A stretch of DNA of 64,000 nt from Sphaerosporella brunnea (Eukaryota; Ascomycota; Pezizomycetes; Pezizales; Pyronemataceae). Below, in pieces: positions 22,673-34,545 of this stretch. Positions within the stretch are counted from its first letter, which is position 1. Each line of letters begins with the position of its first letter. Both the position numbers and the translations under genes were made by a program. Under the pieces are notes generated by a model. It saw only the letters and a list, made by a program, of their open reading frames with translations, searched no databases and was not told where the DNA came from. The stretch lies in NCBI GenBank assembly GCA_008704415.1, contig VXIS01000020.1, forward strand, positions 1-64,000. The letters run 5' to 3'.

Positions 22673-25608
22673 CTGCAGCTTGTTGGCTGGCTCTTTCTTG
22701 CGATAACTGGCGTGGAGCAGAGGCAGCAGTCAGATTGAAGCCGTAGTTGGATGATGGGAAAAGCGATCGGTGGTAATGGTGGCCCCCGGCTGGCCTCGAC
22801 TTCTGCTGGACTGTAGATAGCTATTCTAGACGAGCTCGCTGAGTATGCGCGCTTGGTCGCGTAGGTGTCGCTTTGTCTGTATTGGACGGCTTTTTTGGAT
22901 TCTTCGGTCACGGGGGAAATCTGATCTGTGGAGAGTTGACGATCGAAAACTCTGCCGACGAGAAGAGTCACGTTCGTCGCGCGGCTGTTGCGATGGTGGT
23001 TGTTGTTGGGTGCAAGAGATCGGCCAGGGCGGTTCCTCTGTCCAAGCCGGACGGTTGCTTATATTTGCTTGTTTCGACAAACATCAAGCCAATACACAGA
23101 TTATCACGACCTATGGGCTGAGCCAGTTTTCGACAACGTTAACACGCCCGCGGGCCGCGCTGCTATACAGGTGATATCAGGCGCAGGAACGGCCACGGCC
23201 TTTTGAAGATATCTGAGGTGATGAAGAAGTTAAGTACTTAGCCTGCATGCATGCAACAGGAGAAACTTGACAAGTCGTTACTACGATGTCTACCGATCAT
23301 TATTATACCACGAACATGATATAGACCTCTAGAACGATTGCATCGCCTCAACAACAATAACTGCCCCGGCAGAAAGCCACGCGCAGAAAGACGTACTCTC
23401 AATCCGGCCCGTGGCTTGTTTTCTACGCCTATCACCTTGGTCATTTCACGATATTGCAGCCTGACGCCACAGGCCCTAAGGAATGCCGGATAGATAGGAA
23501 CAGAGCATAGGTATACCTCTGAGCCTTGGGTTCTCCCATGTGGCCACGTTTCCGTCTCTAATCTTCACGCAATCGCCATTTATCGCTCAAATTCCCAGGT
23601 TTTAAATACAAGGGAATCAACTGAAGCTCTCCGGGCATTAATGTATTTAGTCTCCGACGTGCTTGCCCGGTGGGTGGTCCCGAGGTTTCTTTCATGTCAA
23701 ATTACTTATCTGGTGACTTGCATCTTTCTGCCTCCTTCTCCACTCCGGGAATTGAGACAGATGGCTGCGCCTGCATAGGAGGCCTGACTTGTGATGTCAG
23801 TTCAAGTGCTCAACAGCGAGCGTTACTCATGATCAACGAGGCAATTGCCCAGCAAAGATGGGCTGTGAACGACGAATATCTTACACGTAGTGCTCTCTCT
23901 GGAGCTCGGGCTTTTATAGCCGAATAGCGAGCGAGTCAGAGTGCACTAATACTAGATGGATTTCTGCCGCCGTTTGGAGCCTGGAGGGATCGTTGGCCAC
24001 CTGGAAGCCACTTCCGGGATTGTGAGAGCGTGAAAAAGAACCGCTTGACAACCCAATTGAATAGTTCTATCGCTTTGTATGTATCCAGGCAAAAGCAATA
24101 TCTATGAAGGCGCTAGGAGCTCGAGAGAGGAGCGGCGAGCACGATGCAAGTGCAGGAAACGCACACTCTCGTCATCGGTGTATCTTGGGTTCATCGTTGG
24201 AACCCACTGCGGCCAGATATTTCATGCATGTGAGAGTCCGTGGCTGCGTTGCAGGGTCCAAACCAGAGGGTTCCTTTTGCATGCACACCAAAGCTGAGCT
24301 GCTGCTGCTGCTGTTGTTGTTTTTTTTTTCTCCGGCCCCGCTACCAGTCACCGAACCTCCTCCTCCTCCATCCTCGGGTTCGACTTTCAACGCATCCTAT
24401 CCTACTGCTGGCTGGCTCTACGCTCTTCTTCTCCACTACAAACCGGCAGTACTAGACCTGCACGGCACCGCCGGCGCGAGTGCAGTTTGCCAGAGATACC
24501 GCGAAGCTTGCTTGCTCCATGATGTGATAGGCGATTGCCCCCGCCCCGCGCCAAAGTAGCTTTTTTAACCACTCACTCCATTCGTCACCGCCAAACAAAC
24601 CAGCTGTCCTAATGCAATCGCCACATGTCCAAGTCCTCCCCGCCGCTGCATCGAGGCCAGTTGGGATATGAATATAGAGCATGTCAGCCTCATCATGGGC
24701 AGCTGCAGCGGGAGAAAAGCCAACCAGGCAGCCGGCAGGAAATTAAACGGAAGCAGCAGCACAGAACACCGGGAATTGAAGGCGGAGTAGGACTACGCTT
24801 TTCGCACTTGCCGACCTCGACATATAGTGCTGCACATCGTCTGAATCCGTACACTTCGTTTGGTTGTAGATAGTTAGAGGTCGTCAAGAATCGGAGAATC
24901 GAAACAGTCAATCGGAGAGAAGAGCGGCCAATGTTTCTTCCTACATAGCATCGAGATCGGATCTGCGAGGTGTCTGTGTTTGGAGTGGTCCTCTTGGAGC
25001 GAGAGTGATAGATTGGGCGGGCGGTGATATTTACCGGGACGTTGTTGCGCTCTACGATTCGCGCCCGGTGGAAGGCAGCGTAAGGTACACCACCTGTACG
25101 ACGGCACTTCCAACGCTTGCGGTTGCTGAATGCGGAACTGCCCCCGCTACTATGCTTTACGAGGCCATATGGCTCAACCCGGCTTTTTGTGGGAACCTTT
25201 GGAGCTACCTACCATGTTTACGATGGCGGGTGAGCTCGAGAGGGCAGTTTACCTAGCACCAGGCCATGCGTTGTGCCCCACCGGTACCAGGCTGAAACAA
25301 CCTCTGGTTCGAAGGGTTCCTCTCCGCCGAGCTCAGCTGATCTGCTTATACTGCACAGCAAAGCAATTGAACAAGCCAGATCGCCAGCTCCGATGCTCTG
25401 CTCCATGTGAACAAAGCCCTGCAGCAACTGCAAGAAGCAAATGCAAACCCTCCGTTGGCCGAACAAACAACCCATCCGACGGTTGCGTGGTTTTATGCAC
25501 GGCAGACGAAGCAGAAGAAGCGAGAAAAAGCTCACCAGAGAAGCCATGAAAACCGTCTCATCTCTTCGGCATTTGGGACGGAAGCAAGAACAGACTGCAA
25601 CAACAACA

Positions 25609-25639
<31 letters not shown>

Positions 25640-26825
25640 TCACAGGTAACTAACTAAGGTTTCGTTCTCATGATTTGGACTGACAGGACAGCCAAAACCT
25701 CCAATTGGGGACTGCTTTCTGAAATTGAACAACTGTGAGAAGCTGCAGGTTCTCTTATCTTGTGCGAACCGGCACATAAAAAACATATGCAACGGAGAGT
25801 TGGCCCCATCATCGCCGCCCACCGGTGTTGCTGCTGCTGTTGTCCTTCCTTTGTTTACAGCAATCAGCATCCCGTTGGACATTGCGTGCTTTGCTGTCGA
25901 AACAGGACCCTAAATCACTATCTCGGCCCCCAATCTTAGTTTTTCCGAAGCTGCGGGTAGGCGCTGCACCGTTGAACAGCTAGAGCATCCTGTACCGGTA
26001 GCATCATGCTAGACGAAAGGAAAAGAACGACCATTCATATCAGCCTGACGTTTTTGAAGTTCTAGTTCGGACCTATAAGCTGTCTGTCGACGTTGCAGTT
26101 GCATACAGCCAAAAGAAAATAAAAATAAAAAATAAAAGCAAATAAAATCATCCAACCGTCGATTGTTACGCTTACAGCTCCGGCGTGCATACACTGGTAT
26201 CTCTACAAAAATAAAGAGGTACGCACAACCCACAGCACGTAGATTACATGTGCATACTCGGGTATGGAAGCGAGAATTGGCAAAAATACAGGGGTTTCTG
26301 AATCAGCGGGTCGTGGGGGGGGCGGGGGCGATGTTTGGAGGACAGCGATATGAAACACCATTAAGGAGGGCACTCTTTCCAGATCGATTTCCGACTGGAA
26401 CTTCTACATATATGTATGGCCTGCGTGAAAGCATGCACCGAAGAAGCGAGCGAAGCTGCAGGCAGGAAGGCAGGGATGGGCTGATACCAAATAATTCCGA
26501 TCCGGGTAGGCCCTTAGTTGGTAGATATACCGACCCAAAAAGAAAAAAAAGAAAAAGGAAACACCGTAAATCACAACCCAATTGAATTTCTCAAAAACCC
26601 CGTGGATAGGCGCGACTATGTACGGGGTAAAGTAACATGCTATCGTTTTGTGATATAAAAAAGGGCCCGGTAGACCCCCCGGGGATCCCAAGAGCCAGCA
26701 GCTGCAGCAGCTTCAAACTGCCGGACTATCGACAGCTTATAATCTTGACCCAATTCCTCCCTTCCGATCCATATTTTGCTCTCCAGCAGCTAGCTTCCTC
26801 CTCTCTCACCGCCTTTTACTAGTGG
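22673..26825. other. 4 kb gene-poor stretch
   Basis: No frame longer than about 150 codons, and none with a domain I recognise. The GID4 promoter lies at the left end. A CTG run lies at about 24299-24315 and an ACG run at 25610-25639. Base composition is mixed and close to the rest of the window. I see no RNA gene or transposon ends here. Confidence 0.45.
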
Positions 26826-26931
26826 TTATATAGAGCACTCTTGTTCTCCTCCTCATCGTTGAGTACAGTCCTCTCGAGCTCTCCGCCTCTTCTTATATCA
26901 GCTAACACGGAACCTCAGCGCACAACTCCCG
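26826..26931 (+). promoter_or_regulatory. TATA-like box and CT-rich leader of galactonate dehydratase gene
   Basis: TTATATAG at 26826-26833, then a pyrimidine-rich leader (CTCCTCCTC, CTCCGCCTCTTC) running to the ATG at 26932. Spacing of about 100 bp suits a fungal core promoter. Confidence 0.5.
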
Positions 26932-28538
26932 ATGGCCAAGATCAAGTCAATTGAGTACTTCCGGGTGCTTCCCCGGTGGCTTTTTGTCAAGGTCACTTCG
27001 GAGGACGGTCTCTTCGGCTGGGGCGAGTCAACTCTCGAGGGCCACACGGAGGCAATCGAGGGAAGTCTGAACGAGCTCTGCAAAAGATTCATAGGCTACG
27101 AAGCGGAGTAAGCTCCTTCCCCAACGTCCTTTGGTGCGAAATCTAGCACCAATAGTGCAAGCAAGCACGCACCAGAAAAAAAAAATACCTCAAACGTAAA
27201 GATAGTAGTTGACCTCAATTACGCAGTGACATCGAGCACATCTGGCAGGTAGCCTGGCGCCTTGGCTTCTACCGCGGCGGCGCCGTTTTTATGAGTGCTA
27301 TCTCGGGCATCGATATCGCTCTCTGGGATTTGAAGGGTATGCAATATGCTCTCCGTTGATCTTTGTTTTTTTTTTTTTTTTGTTTTTTTGTTTCTTTTTT
27401 TTTTTTTTTGGATATCTCCGGCCCTTCATACCGATACACCCATTTTCCTTCCGGCCGATCTATTTAGCCGAATGACCAATTACCACCGTACCCGGGTTTT
27501 TGGAGCCGGCCAGGGCTGACCTGACGTTAAACCGTTAACCTCAGGTCGCAAACTCGGTGTTCCCATCTACTCCCTTCTAGGGGGTAAGCTCCGCGATAAG
27601 CTCAAGGTGTACGCCTGGATCGGCGGCGACAGGCCACGCGATGTGTCCGAGCAAGCGTATGTGTGCACCTTTTTCTTCTCCCTCGCAACCAAGCTTTCTA
27701 ACACGCTCCCAGCAAAGCGCGCAAAGCGCAAGGGTTCACGGTGATCAAGATGAACGCGACCGAAGATCTCGGCTGGCTCGATTCTCCGAGTGCGCTGCAA
27801 TCCTCGGTGGACCGTCTGGCGGCCGTGAAAGCCGAAGGGCTAGATGCAGGCCTCGATTTCCACGGCCGAGTGCACAAGCCGATGGCAAAGCAGCTCGCAA
27901 AGCTCCTCGAGCCGCACCAGCCGCTGTTCATCGAGGAGCCGCTGCTGAGCGAGCACCCGGAGGCGATCAAGCACTTTTCGCAGCAGACGACGATCCCGAT
28001 TGCGTTGGGTGAGCGGCTCTACAACCGCTGGGAGGTGAAGCCGTTCCTGGAGAGTAGCAGCATCGATATTTTGCAGCCGGATGTCAGCCATTGCGGCGGT
28101 ATCTCTGAGATCCGGAGGATCGCCGCTATGTGTGAGGCGTATGATGTTGGCTTGGGTATGTCCTTTTCCGCAAAAAAACGGATGATCGCTTGTGACTGAT
28201 ATGTTGTGCGTGAAGCTCCCCACTGCCCGCTGGGCCCCATCGCCCTGGCTGCCTCGATCCAGGTCGCAGTGGCTTCACCAAACTTCGTGATCCAGGAGAT
28301 GTCTCTGGGGATCCACTACAACAAGATGACGCCCCAAGGCGCCGGTACTTACGACCTCTGCAGCTACCTGAAGAATCCCTCCATCTTCGACGTGGACAAG
28401 GGATACGTCAAGACGCCCAAGGGCGCCGGTCTCGGTATCGATATCGACGAGGACATGGTCCGGGAGGCCAGCAAAGACTGCACTGCCTGGCGGTGTCTGG
28501 AGTTTTTCGGGCCCTGCGGTGAGGTGCGGGAGTGGTAG
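26932..28538 (+). CDS. D-galactonate dehydratase-like enolase-superfamily enzyme (DgoD type)
   Basis: Predicted to dehydrate D-galactonate to 2-keto-3-deoxygalactonate. Five exons: 26932-27107, 27227-27336, 27545-27656, 27713-28155, 28216-28538; 387 residues, close to the ~382 of bacterial DgoD. Hallmarks: [43 protein letters not shown] (metal ligand Asp181 and catalytic His183), FIEEPL (Glu207), LGERLYNR (Glu233), [24 protein letters not shown] (catalytic His283) and [10 protein letters not shown]. All catalytic and Mg-binding positions known for DgoD are present. It is the galactonate dehydratase subtype rather than the longer fungal L-galactonate dehydratase (LGD1/gaaB), judged by the GIHYN and GLDFHGR motifs. 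Intron 2 (208 bp) carries two long poly-T tracts. Exact substrate is inferred. Confidence 0.9.
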
Positions 28539-29194
28539 TGGTAGTGGTAGTTTTTTGCCACAATCCCCTGCGTTTCTTTCTTTCTTTCTTTCTTTCTTGA
28601 CATCAGGGGCACGCAGAGGTGTTATCTTAATTGGGGAGCTTTGAGATGATCGATTTTTATTTTATTTTTTTATTTTTTATTTTTATTTTTCTCTCGTTTT
28701 CTGTGTTTCGAAGTTATCTGCCTCTTTTTGTGCGGTTCAATTCACACCTGTCATGCATGCTCCATTGCAGCTGTCGTGTCACGTCGGAGCGGGAAAACTT
28801 GCTTCCTGATCCCCAACCACGCGGACCCACAAAATCGAGATCCAGACAACTCACATCCTGCAGCACGTTCATGAGCATCATATATCGAGTGCTACATTGT
28901 GACGCCTCATAGCCTACCAAACCGGGGCTAGTATGTCTGCCCACATACCAGCCTCACTGACCAACCAAGATAGTTCTAGAAAATTAAGGCCATAGCCAGT
29001 GCGAACTGTAATTACACCAAGAAAAGAACTCGTATCAAAAAAATCTGTGTGGGAGAGGCATTTTCTTGTCTCACTGTATATCATTCGGGTATAATGATAT
29101 CGATTCTGACTGGGTGTGCATAACCCCGATAGGCAAAAACATCTAGCACAAGATTGTGGATATCCTCATCTATCTCTACTCTATGCCCATCCTT
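28539..29194. other. Convergent intergenic region
   Basis: 3' ends of two converging genes. A TTTC microsatellite lies at about 28576-28600 and a T-rich tract at 28655-28690. No gene. Confidence 0.45.
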
Positions 29195-30015
29195 CTATTC
29201 CCTCCTGAACGCCACCGTACAAACCGCGCTCCCCTTGCGTCCCCCAAACGTAAAGCTGGGATAACTAACCCTCCCGTAAAACGCCAACCCAACGCCCGCG
29301 CCTTCAATTCTCCTCCGTAGCTCTTCCTCCGTCCAATTGCAGCTGGTAACGACCAGCCAACCCCCCTTCTTCACAACCCCAGCAACATTGGGCGCATACC
29401 CGTCCACCACCCTCCTCCCATCATCCAGCGTCTCCTCGCTCAGCGAGATGGCATCAAACGTGCCCTTATCGAGCACAACCTCGAATCCGCCTTCGGGCAC
29501 CCACTCCATCGCCTCCAAATCATCGCGAATAACATCGCAGACCTTCCAGCAGACATTCCCGCCGCCGCCGCCCTCGTCTAATCCCCGGCTCCCGGCAATC
29601 TTTCTGCACAGCTCGATGCTAGCCGGGGAGTAGTCCACGCCGACCATGATGCCCGAGTACCCCGCGTCCTCATCCTCGTCGTCCAGCAGCGAGAAGAGGA
29701 GATGTCCGTTGCCCGTGCCGACGTCAAGGAAGGATGCGCCTTCGCGCGACGATAGGGGGAGCGTGGAAAGGTACCGCAGTATCTGCGTCTCGGCATCCGA
29801 CTCTTCGAACCATATCACGCCTTCGTCGGACGGGTTTTCGAGGAAGTTGGCGGTTTCGCGGCGATAGGCGCGTTCCCAGCTGGTGCGGTTGCGTGTGCAG
29901 GTCAGTGAGGTGCTGGAAAGGGAGGCGGAGAGATGTACTGCTCTTTTGTTCCTAGCTCGGAGGGGTCGAGGTCTTCTACCTCGACTGGGGCGGCAATGGA
30001 TTCTCCTGTAGACAT
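29195..30015 (-). CDS. EFM4: EF-1alpha lysine methyltransferase, EFM4/METTL10 type
   Basis: SAM-dependent class I methyltransferase; the yeast homologue (Efm4/See1) methylates a lysine of EF-1alpha. Two exons on the minus strand: 30015-29939 and 29879-29195; 253 residues. The start MSTGESIAAPVEVEDL is chosen because the splice rebuilds the family hallmark LGTKEHWERAYRRE. SAM motif I is FLDVGTGNGHLLFSL, motif post-I is GVDYSPASIELC, and the EFM4-typical LDKGTFDAISLSEE follows, then GGWLVVTSCNWTEEEL. Ends in ...VAFRRE. It lies head-to-tail downstream of the Sls1 gene with 300 bp between coding regions. Its presumed substrate is encoded by tef1 in this same window, about 14 kb away; that proximity is probably chance. 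Confidence 0.93.
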
Positions 30016-30314
30016 TGTAGTTGGGGTGGTATGAACGTGAAGAATGGAGGGGCAGCGGCTCAGCGGGATGTTCCGAGATGGTGGGGCAAAATACAGATTT
30101 TACGTGCATGTGCCAATGCTCATCTCAACCAACACAATTTGTGTTCATCCTGCAACCTGTAAACCCAAAAATTTGGTGCAGAAAAACCGCCCCATTCGTC
30201 TATGATATTACCACAAACCCGCAACAAGCCGCTATGTACAACCCAACGCCAGACAAGACCGACCTATAGCTATGATACAAAAAAAAAACCCACACACATA
30301 TCCCCCTCTTGAGC

Positions 30315-32781
30315 TCATAACTCTTTGTTGTGCAGGTGCCGTTGATGGCCGTGGCCTGCGGCATAATTTTTGGTATTCTTAGATGACTCCAGTCCCTCCC
30401 TAGCAGCCTGGATACGATGACCCTCCACATTCTGCAGCATCGAGATAGCAACCTCGCAAAACGCCATAAACCTTGTATCAGTCACCGGGGTATTTGGGGG
30501 TAGACGTTCCAATTTCTCAGGGTCGGAGGCGGCGGCAGGGATGGGCGCGTACACCAACTTGACCTCCGTCCTTCTTCCACCAGAGATTCCTCCTTCCACC
30601 ACCGTTCGAGTGAGGACGTATCCGTTCTCCTTCAACGACACCATACGTCTGTACTCCAATCCCGTAAAGACGTATTCTACGGGCTGTCCTTCCGCGATGT
30701 GGGGGGATATCGGGGTTGGCTTCCCTACCATCCACTGCGGAATGTGCACCTTCAGCGTGGGGGAGCAGAATAGCTGTGGGTTTTGGTAGATGTTTAGTGC
30801 GCTAGCCGCCATGAAGCGCTCCCATTCGCTCTTTTCCACACCGCTACCGAGGGCTTCGATTTCTTCTAACTCGCGGACACCGAGAGGAACTTCGTCCCGC
30901 CGTGTGAAGCGGATATCGCAGGGGCCAGTGGGCAACATAAGGTCGACTGAGCTCTCCAAACCAAGAGCGTACAACGCCGGTAGCTGAAGCTCGCCATTTT
31001 CTTGGATATCGGCGGTCATGCGGAGAGTTGGGTATCGTTCAAAGGTAGTGGGACGAGCCCAGGGGGAGGGCATGAAGCGAAGCTGGAAATATTCCTTTGT
31101 GGAGGCACCCGTGAGTGCCGGGGCGGGGATTGTGAAATCAGCGCGACGTATGGGGTCTTGAGTGAATGCTGGAATTCCCGGGAACATAGTGCAAAGCAGT
31201 CGTTGCTTGCGCTGTGATTTTTCGACAAACGTTTCGAGGCCCGTTTCGTAACGTTCGGCACGGAAGTTGTAATCATCGGTGTTGATTTCGTAGAGAAGGT
31301 GCCCGAGTGTCGCCTCGAACTCGCTCTGCAGACCTCGCTCGTGTGCATCTTCAGAGAATGTACCGCTCAGATGTTCCAAACACTCTGGGAGCAGGTTGAG
31401 ATAGCCTCGGTCACCCTTGATCGTCTTGAGAACCATTTCGAAAGGTTTGAGCGGCGCCTGGCTTCCCCCCACCGCCTCCTTGGGCCTGGCTACTTTGAAG
31501 CGCCCCCATTGTCGGTTGCGGTACGTCCATGGGAGCGACATCAACTCGGATGCGGGATAGAGCGCACTACTCGATGTGCCAGTAGGAGGTGGGCTGTATA
31601 ATAAGGCCTCCTTTTTCCGGAAGGGAATGTTGGTCGCAACCAAGAGTAATCGGCGGGCATCATCCATACTCGCTCGTTTCGAGTCCAGACCCGATATACG
31701 GAGCTGCACAATCGTCAGCTAAAGAACGCCGACCCTGTTAGACCGCGCCCACATACCTTAGTATCGTCAACACGCTCAATGTATGTGTTCGTCATACGAG
31801 CAATCACAGGGATTGAGTCTTCGCTGAAGGACACAATTCTGCTGATGCCGGTGAGGTCAAACTCCTCAGAGATGATGGTACTGAGAAGATGGCTCAATTT
31901 GTTCTCGATCGTCTCGATGCTGACCTGACTGGCGGAAAGGGTGAGGAGACTCTTTGCCACATTGACCGTAATGCGCGCAGAGCACTCTTGAGTCCAGTCG
32001 CGGAGGATCCGGCCGTCTAAATCTATCAGTCACTGTCACGACTTTCATTCTTCCACGCGTGCACACGGCTCCCAAGCCAGGGAGAAGCAGTAAACAGGGT
32101 GAGAACACTAGGGGAAAAACATGAGGGAAACACTATACCTTCACCAATAAGGAAGAATATCTCTCTCCTAGTGACTTGCATCTCCTTGTCGATAATAACA
32201 TCCTCTCTCTCCGCAATCTCCTCGGAAATCTCCATTTCCCACCGATCCTTCATGATAGCATTCAGCACCTCCGCCTTAGGAGCATATCTTTTTAACTCAA
32301 ATGCTGGTTCTTTCTTCCTCGACCCTGACGGCGTCGTCAACGGCGCATTATCGTAATAATCCCGCAATTGCGTCAAATTGAACGCGGCGGCAAGCTGGTT
32401 GTATAACTGTTTATAACGCTCCTTCGAAACCCGCGCCGCCGATAACGGGCGAGACAGCGAAATCTCCATCTGTGTGGCATCCAGCGTAACTTCTTTGTGG
32501 TACGTGAGCACGACGTTCTGCAGCTCTGCGAGCTGCATCACGTCGAGCGGGGAGATCATTGGAGCTTTCGGTAGTTCTGCAACCCGTGCTCGTGGCGGAG
32601 GCAGCACAATCAATTGCTGGCCCGCCTTCGTTTTTGGCGCCTGTTCGGGCGGTGGCGTCGAAGCGGACGAGGACGACGCAAACCGGTGGGGCCTAAGCAT
32701 TGCAGTCCGCCGAGGAAGGACGGCTCGGAATTGGCAGCGGCAGCATACTGCAAACAAGGAGCCTGCTGTTGGGGGTGGCAT
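30315..32781 (-). CDS. SLS1: Mitochondrial inner-membrane regulator Sls1
   Basis: In yeast, Sls1 is an inner-membrane protein that couples mitochondrial transcription and translation. Three exons on the minus strand: 32781-32139, 32016-31757, 31703-30315; 763 residues. The N-terminus has an Arg/Ser-rich, acid-poor leader (RAVLPRRTAMLRPHRFASSS) typical of a mitochondrial presequence. Family segments: LDVMQLAELQNVVLTYHK, YAPKAEVLNAIMKDRWEMEI, MQVTRREIFFLIGEDGRIL, VSFSEDSIPVIARMTNTYIE and LRISGLDSKRASMDDARRLL. No obvious strong transmembrane helix stands out to me by eye. The junctions are canonical (GTATAG/TTTAG and GTATGT/GCAG) and keep frame. It shares a 190-bp divergent promoter with TAD1. 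Confidence 0.9.
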
Positions 32782-32970
32782 AAAGCGTGGTGGGTGTTAT
32801 CGTATCAAGGCATAAAGGTTGCGAAGGAAGGGAAAGATTTTTGGAAAAAATGGTAGGGCTTGGCCCACATAGCGTCACTCGAGGCTGCCCCGCGATCCGC
32901 TGCCATCCATGACCCATCTAAGTGCGCGTCGTGCATCTGCGCTCACTGGTGGAGATCCTCACCCGCCCAA
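32782..32970. promoter_or_regulatory. Compact divergent promoter SLS1 / TAD1
   Basis: Only about 190 bp separate the two start codons, so both promoters overlap here. No clear TATA box on either strand. Confidence 0.5.
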
Positions 32971-34247
32971 ATGCTGCACCCAGACCCCGACAAGATCGCC
33001 GCTGTCGTCCATACCGCCCTCGACAAGCTACCGCGGAAATTCAAGCCCCGAGACGGCGAGTGGGTTCCGCTCTCTGGCATCGTCGCTGAGACCCCCGGCA
33101 TGGATGGAGAAGTCCTGGAATGCGTGGCATTGGGCACGGGGATGAAGGTGCTTCCCACCTCCAAGATCCCGTTGGCAAAGGGGTGCGTGCTGCACGACTG
33201 CCATGCTGAAGTTGAGATTTTTGTTCTGTTCCCTTCTGTGGGGGTGGGGGCGCTGATGGGGGTGTGAAAGCAGTCATCGCGATACGTGCGCTGAACTGTT
33301 TCCTGATCGAAGAGTGTCGACGTCTCTCTGTAGACCCCAGCTACAAATCACCCTATATCCAACGAACCGCCGAGTCAACGCAGCCCTTCGAAATCCCTCC
33401 CTCAACAAAACTCCATTTCTATTCCTCTGAAGCGCCATGTACCCCCCCACCCCCAGTCAAAACCACAATCCCAAAAGACGCAAATAAAAACTGAACAATA
33501 TACACAGGCGGAGATAGTTCGATGGAGTTGACCATGGCCTCGCAACTCGACGCGACTCCCTGGCCCCTTCCCGCCGCCGCCGATACCTCGCATCTCCGCG
33601 GCAGAGGCTTCTTCTCCCTCCTCGGCGTCGTCCGTCTAAAACCTGGCCGACGTGACTCCCCAGCTACGAGCGCAAAATCCTGTAGCGACAAGCTAGCGCT
33701 ACGGCAATGCGTGTCCCTCCTTCTCACGCCGACTAGCTACCTCATTTCCCCGAGAAACGCCTACATCTCTACCTTAGTCCTCCCGTCTTCCAGCTATTCC
33801 CCCACCGCGTGCACGCGTGCATTTCGGACGCGGATGGCAGGGCTGGAAGGCAAGAAGTGGGGCGGGTGGTATGCATTCCAGCCTTTCGACGTAGTAACAA
33901 CGAAGATCGAGTTCGTGTATTCTCGGCGGGAGCAAGGAAGGAGTAGTAATATTTCCGCCGTCGTCGTGGCGAATAAGGGATGCGAGGTATTGATAGGCGG
34001 CGTGAAACAAGGCCGGAAACAGTTCTTGGGCGAGGCGGCGGGAAGTATCCTCTGCAAGCTGAAGCTGTGGCGGGCAGTATCCGAGCTCATGCCACAAGTC
34101 CAAAGGCCAAAATACGCGGACCTAAAGCCTGCCTCCAGCTTGCGAGAAAACGTGAAAACCGAAGTACGATCGGTGCTGGGTGGGTGGATAAGAACAGGCG
34201 GCGACGACTTCGATTTCGGTGCCGATGCCGACAAAACAGATAATTAA
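32971..34247 (+). CDS. TAD1: tRNA-specific adenosine deaminase 1 (A37 of tRNA-Ala)
   Basis: ADAT1/Tad1 deaminates A37 to inosine in tRNA-Ala. Best model: 32971-33211, 33274-33438, 33508-34247; 381 residues. Start at MLHPDPDKIAAVV. Motifs: EWVPLSGIV, GTGMKVLP, catalytic HAE in CVLHDCHAEV followed by IAIRALNCFLIEEC, zinc-site PCGDSSM, RLKPGRRD, and a second zinc-site SCSDKLALRQ. The first intron is abnormal. Keeping frame from HAEV into IAIRALN requires the exon to end at 33211 with intron bases TTGAGA...AAGCAG; the only nearby GT (33211-33212) is one base out of phase. Either a single G is missing from the sequence or genome at this point, or the splice is non-canonical. The second intron (GTACCC...CACAG) is normal. 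Confidence 0.85.
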
Positions 34248-34341
34248 AACTGGTATTCCCAAAAGATAAAAAAAAAACTCCTCTATAAACCTGCAGTAGG
34301 TACTTGTACACAGAGAGAAAAAAAATCATTGGTGACAACAG

Positions 34342-34545
34342 TTATCGCTTCGTCGTGGTGCCGTTCGTGCTGCTCTCCTTCTTCGGCAGCGTGTCGAGGA
34401 TGGTCTGTAGCAGCTCGCGCTCGCATTGCTTCTCGTGGATCATATCGCGGATCTGTGTCTCTTCCCGTTCGATCGCCTGGATCGCCGCGAGGTGTTCTTC
34501 TTTCGACAACGAAGCTGACGGCGGAGGAGGGAGGATGCTCGGCAT
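34342..34545 (-). CDS. Small coiled-coil hypothetical protein
   Basis: 67 residues from the ATG at 34545 (MPSILPPPPSASLSKEEHL) to a stop at 34342. The middle is a regular charged amphipathic helix (HLAAIQAIEREETQIRDMI continuing HEKQCERELLQTIL) that reads like a genuine coiled coil; the tail is Lys/Ser/Thr-rich. The frame stays open upstream to a TTG at 34593. Small size and helical pattern recall subunits of larger complexes, but I do not recognise the family. It converges with TAD1, whose stop is 94 bp away. Confidence 0.5.
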   Translation of the reverse strand: MPSILPPPPSASLSKEEHLAAIQAIEREETQIRDMIHEKQCERELLQTILDTLPKKESSTNGTTTKR

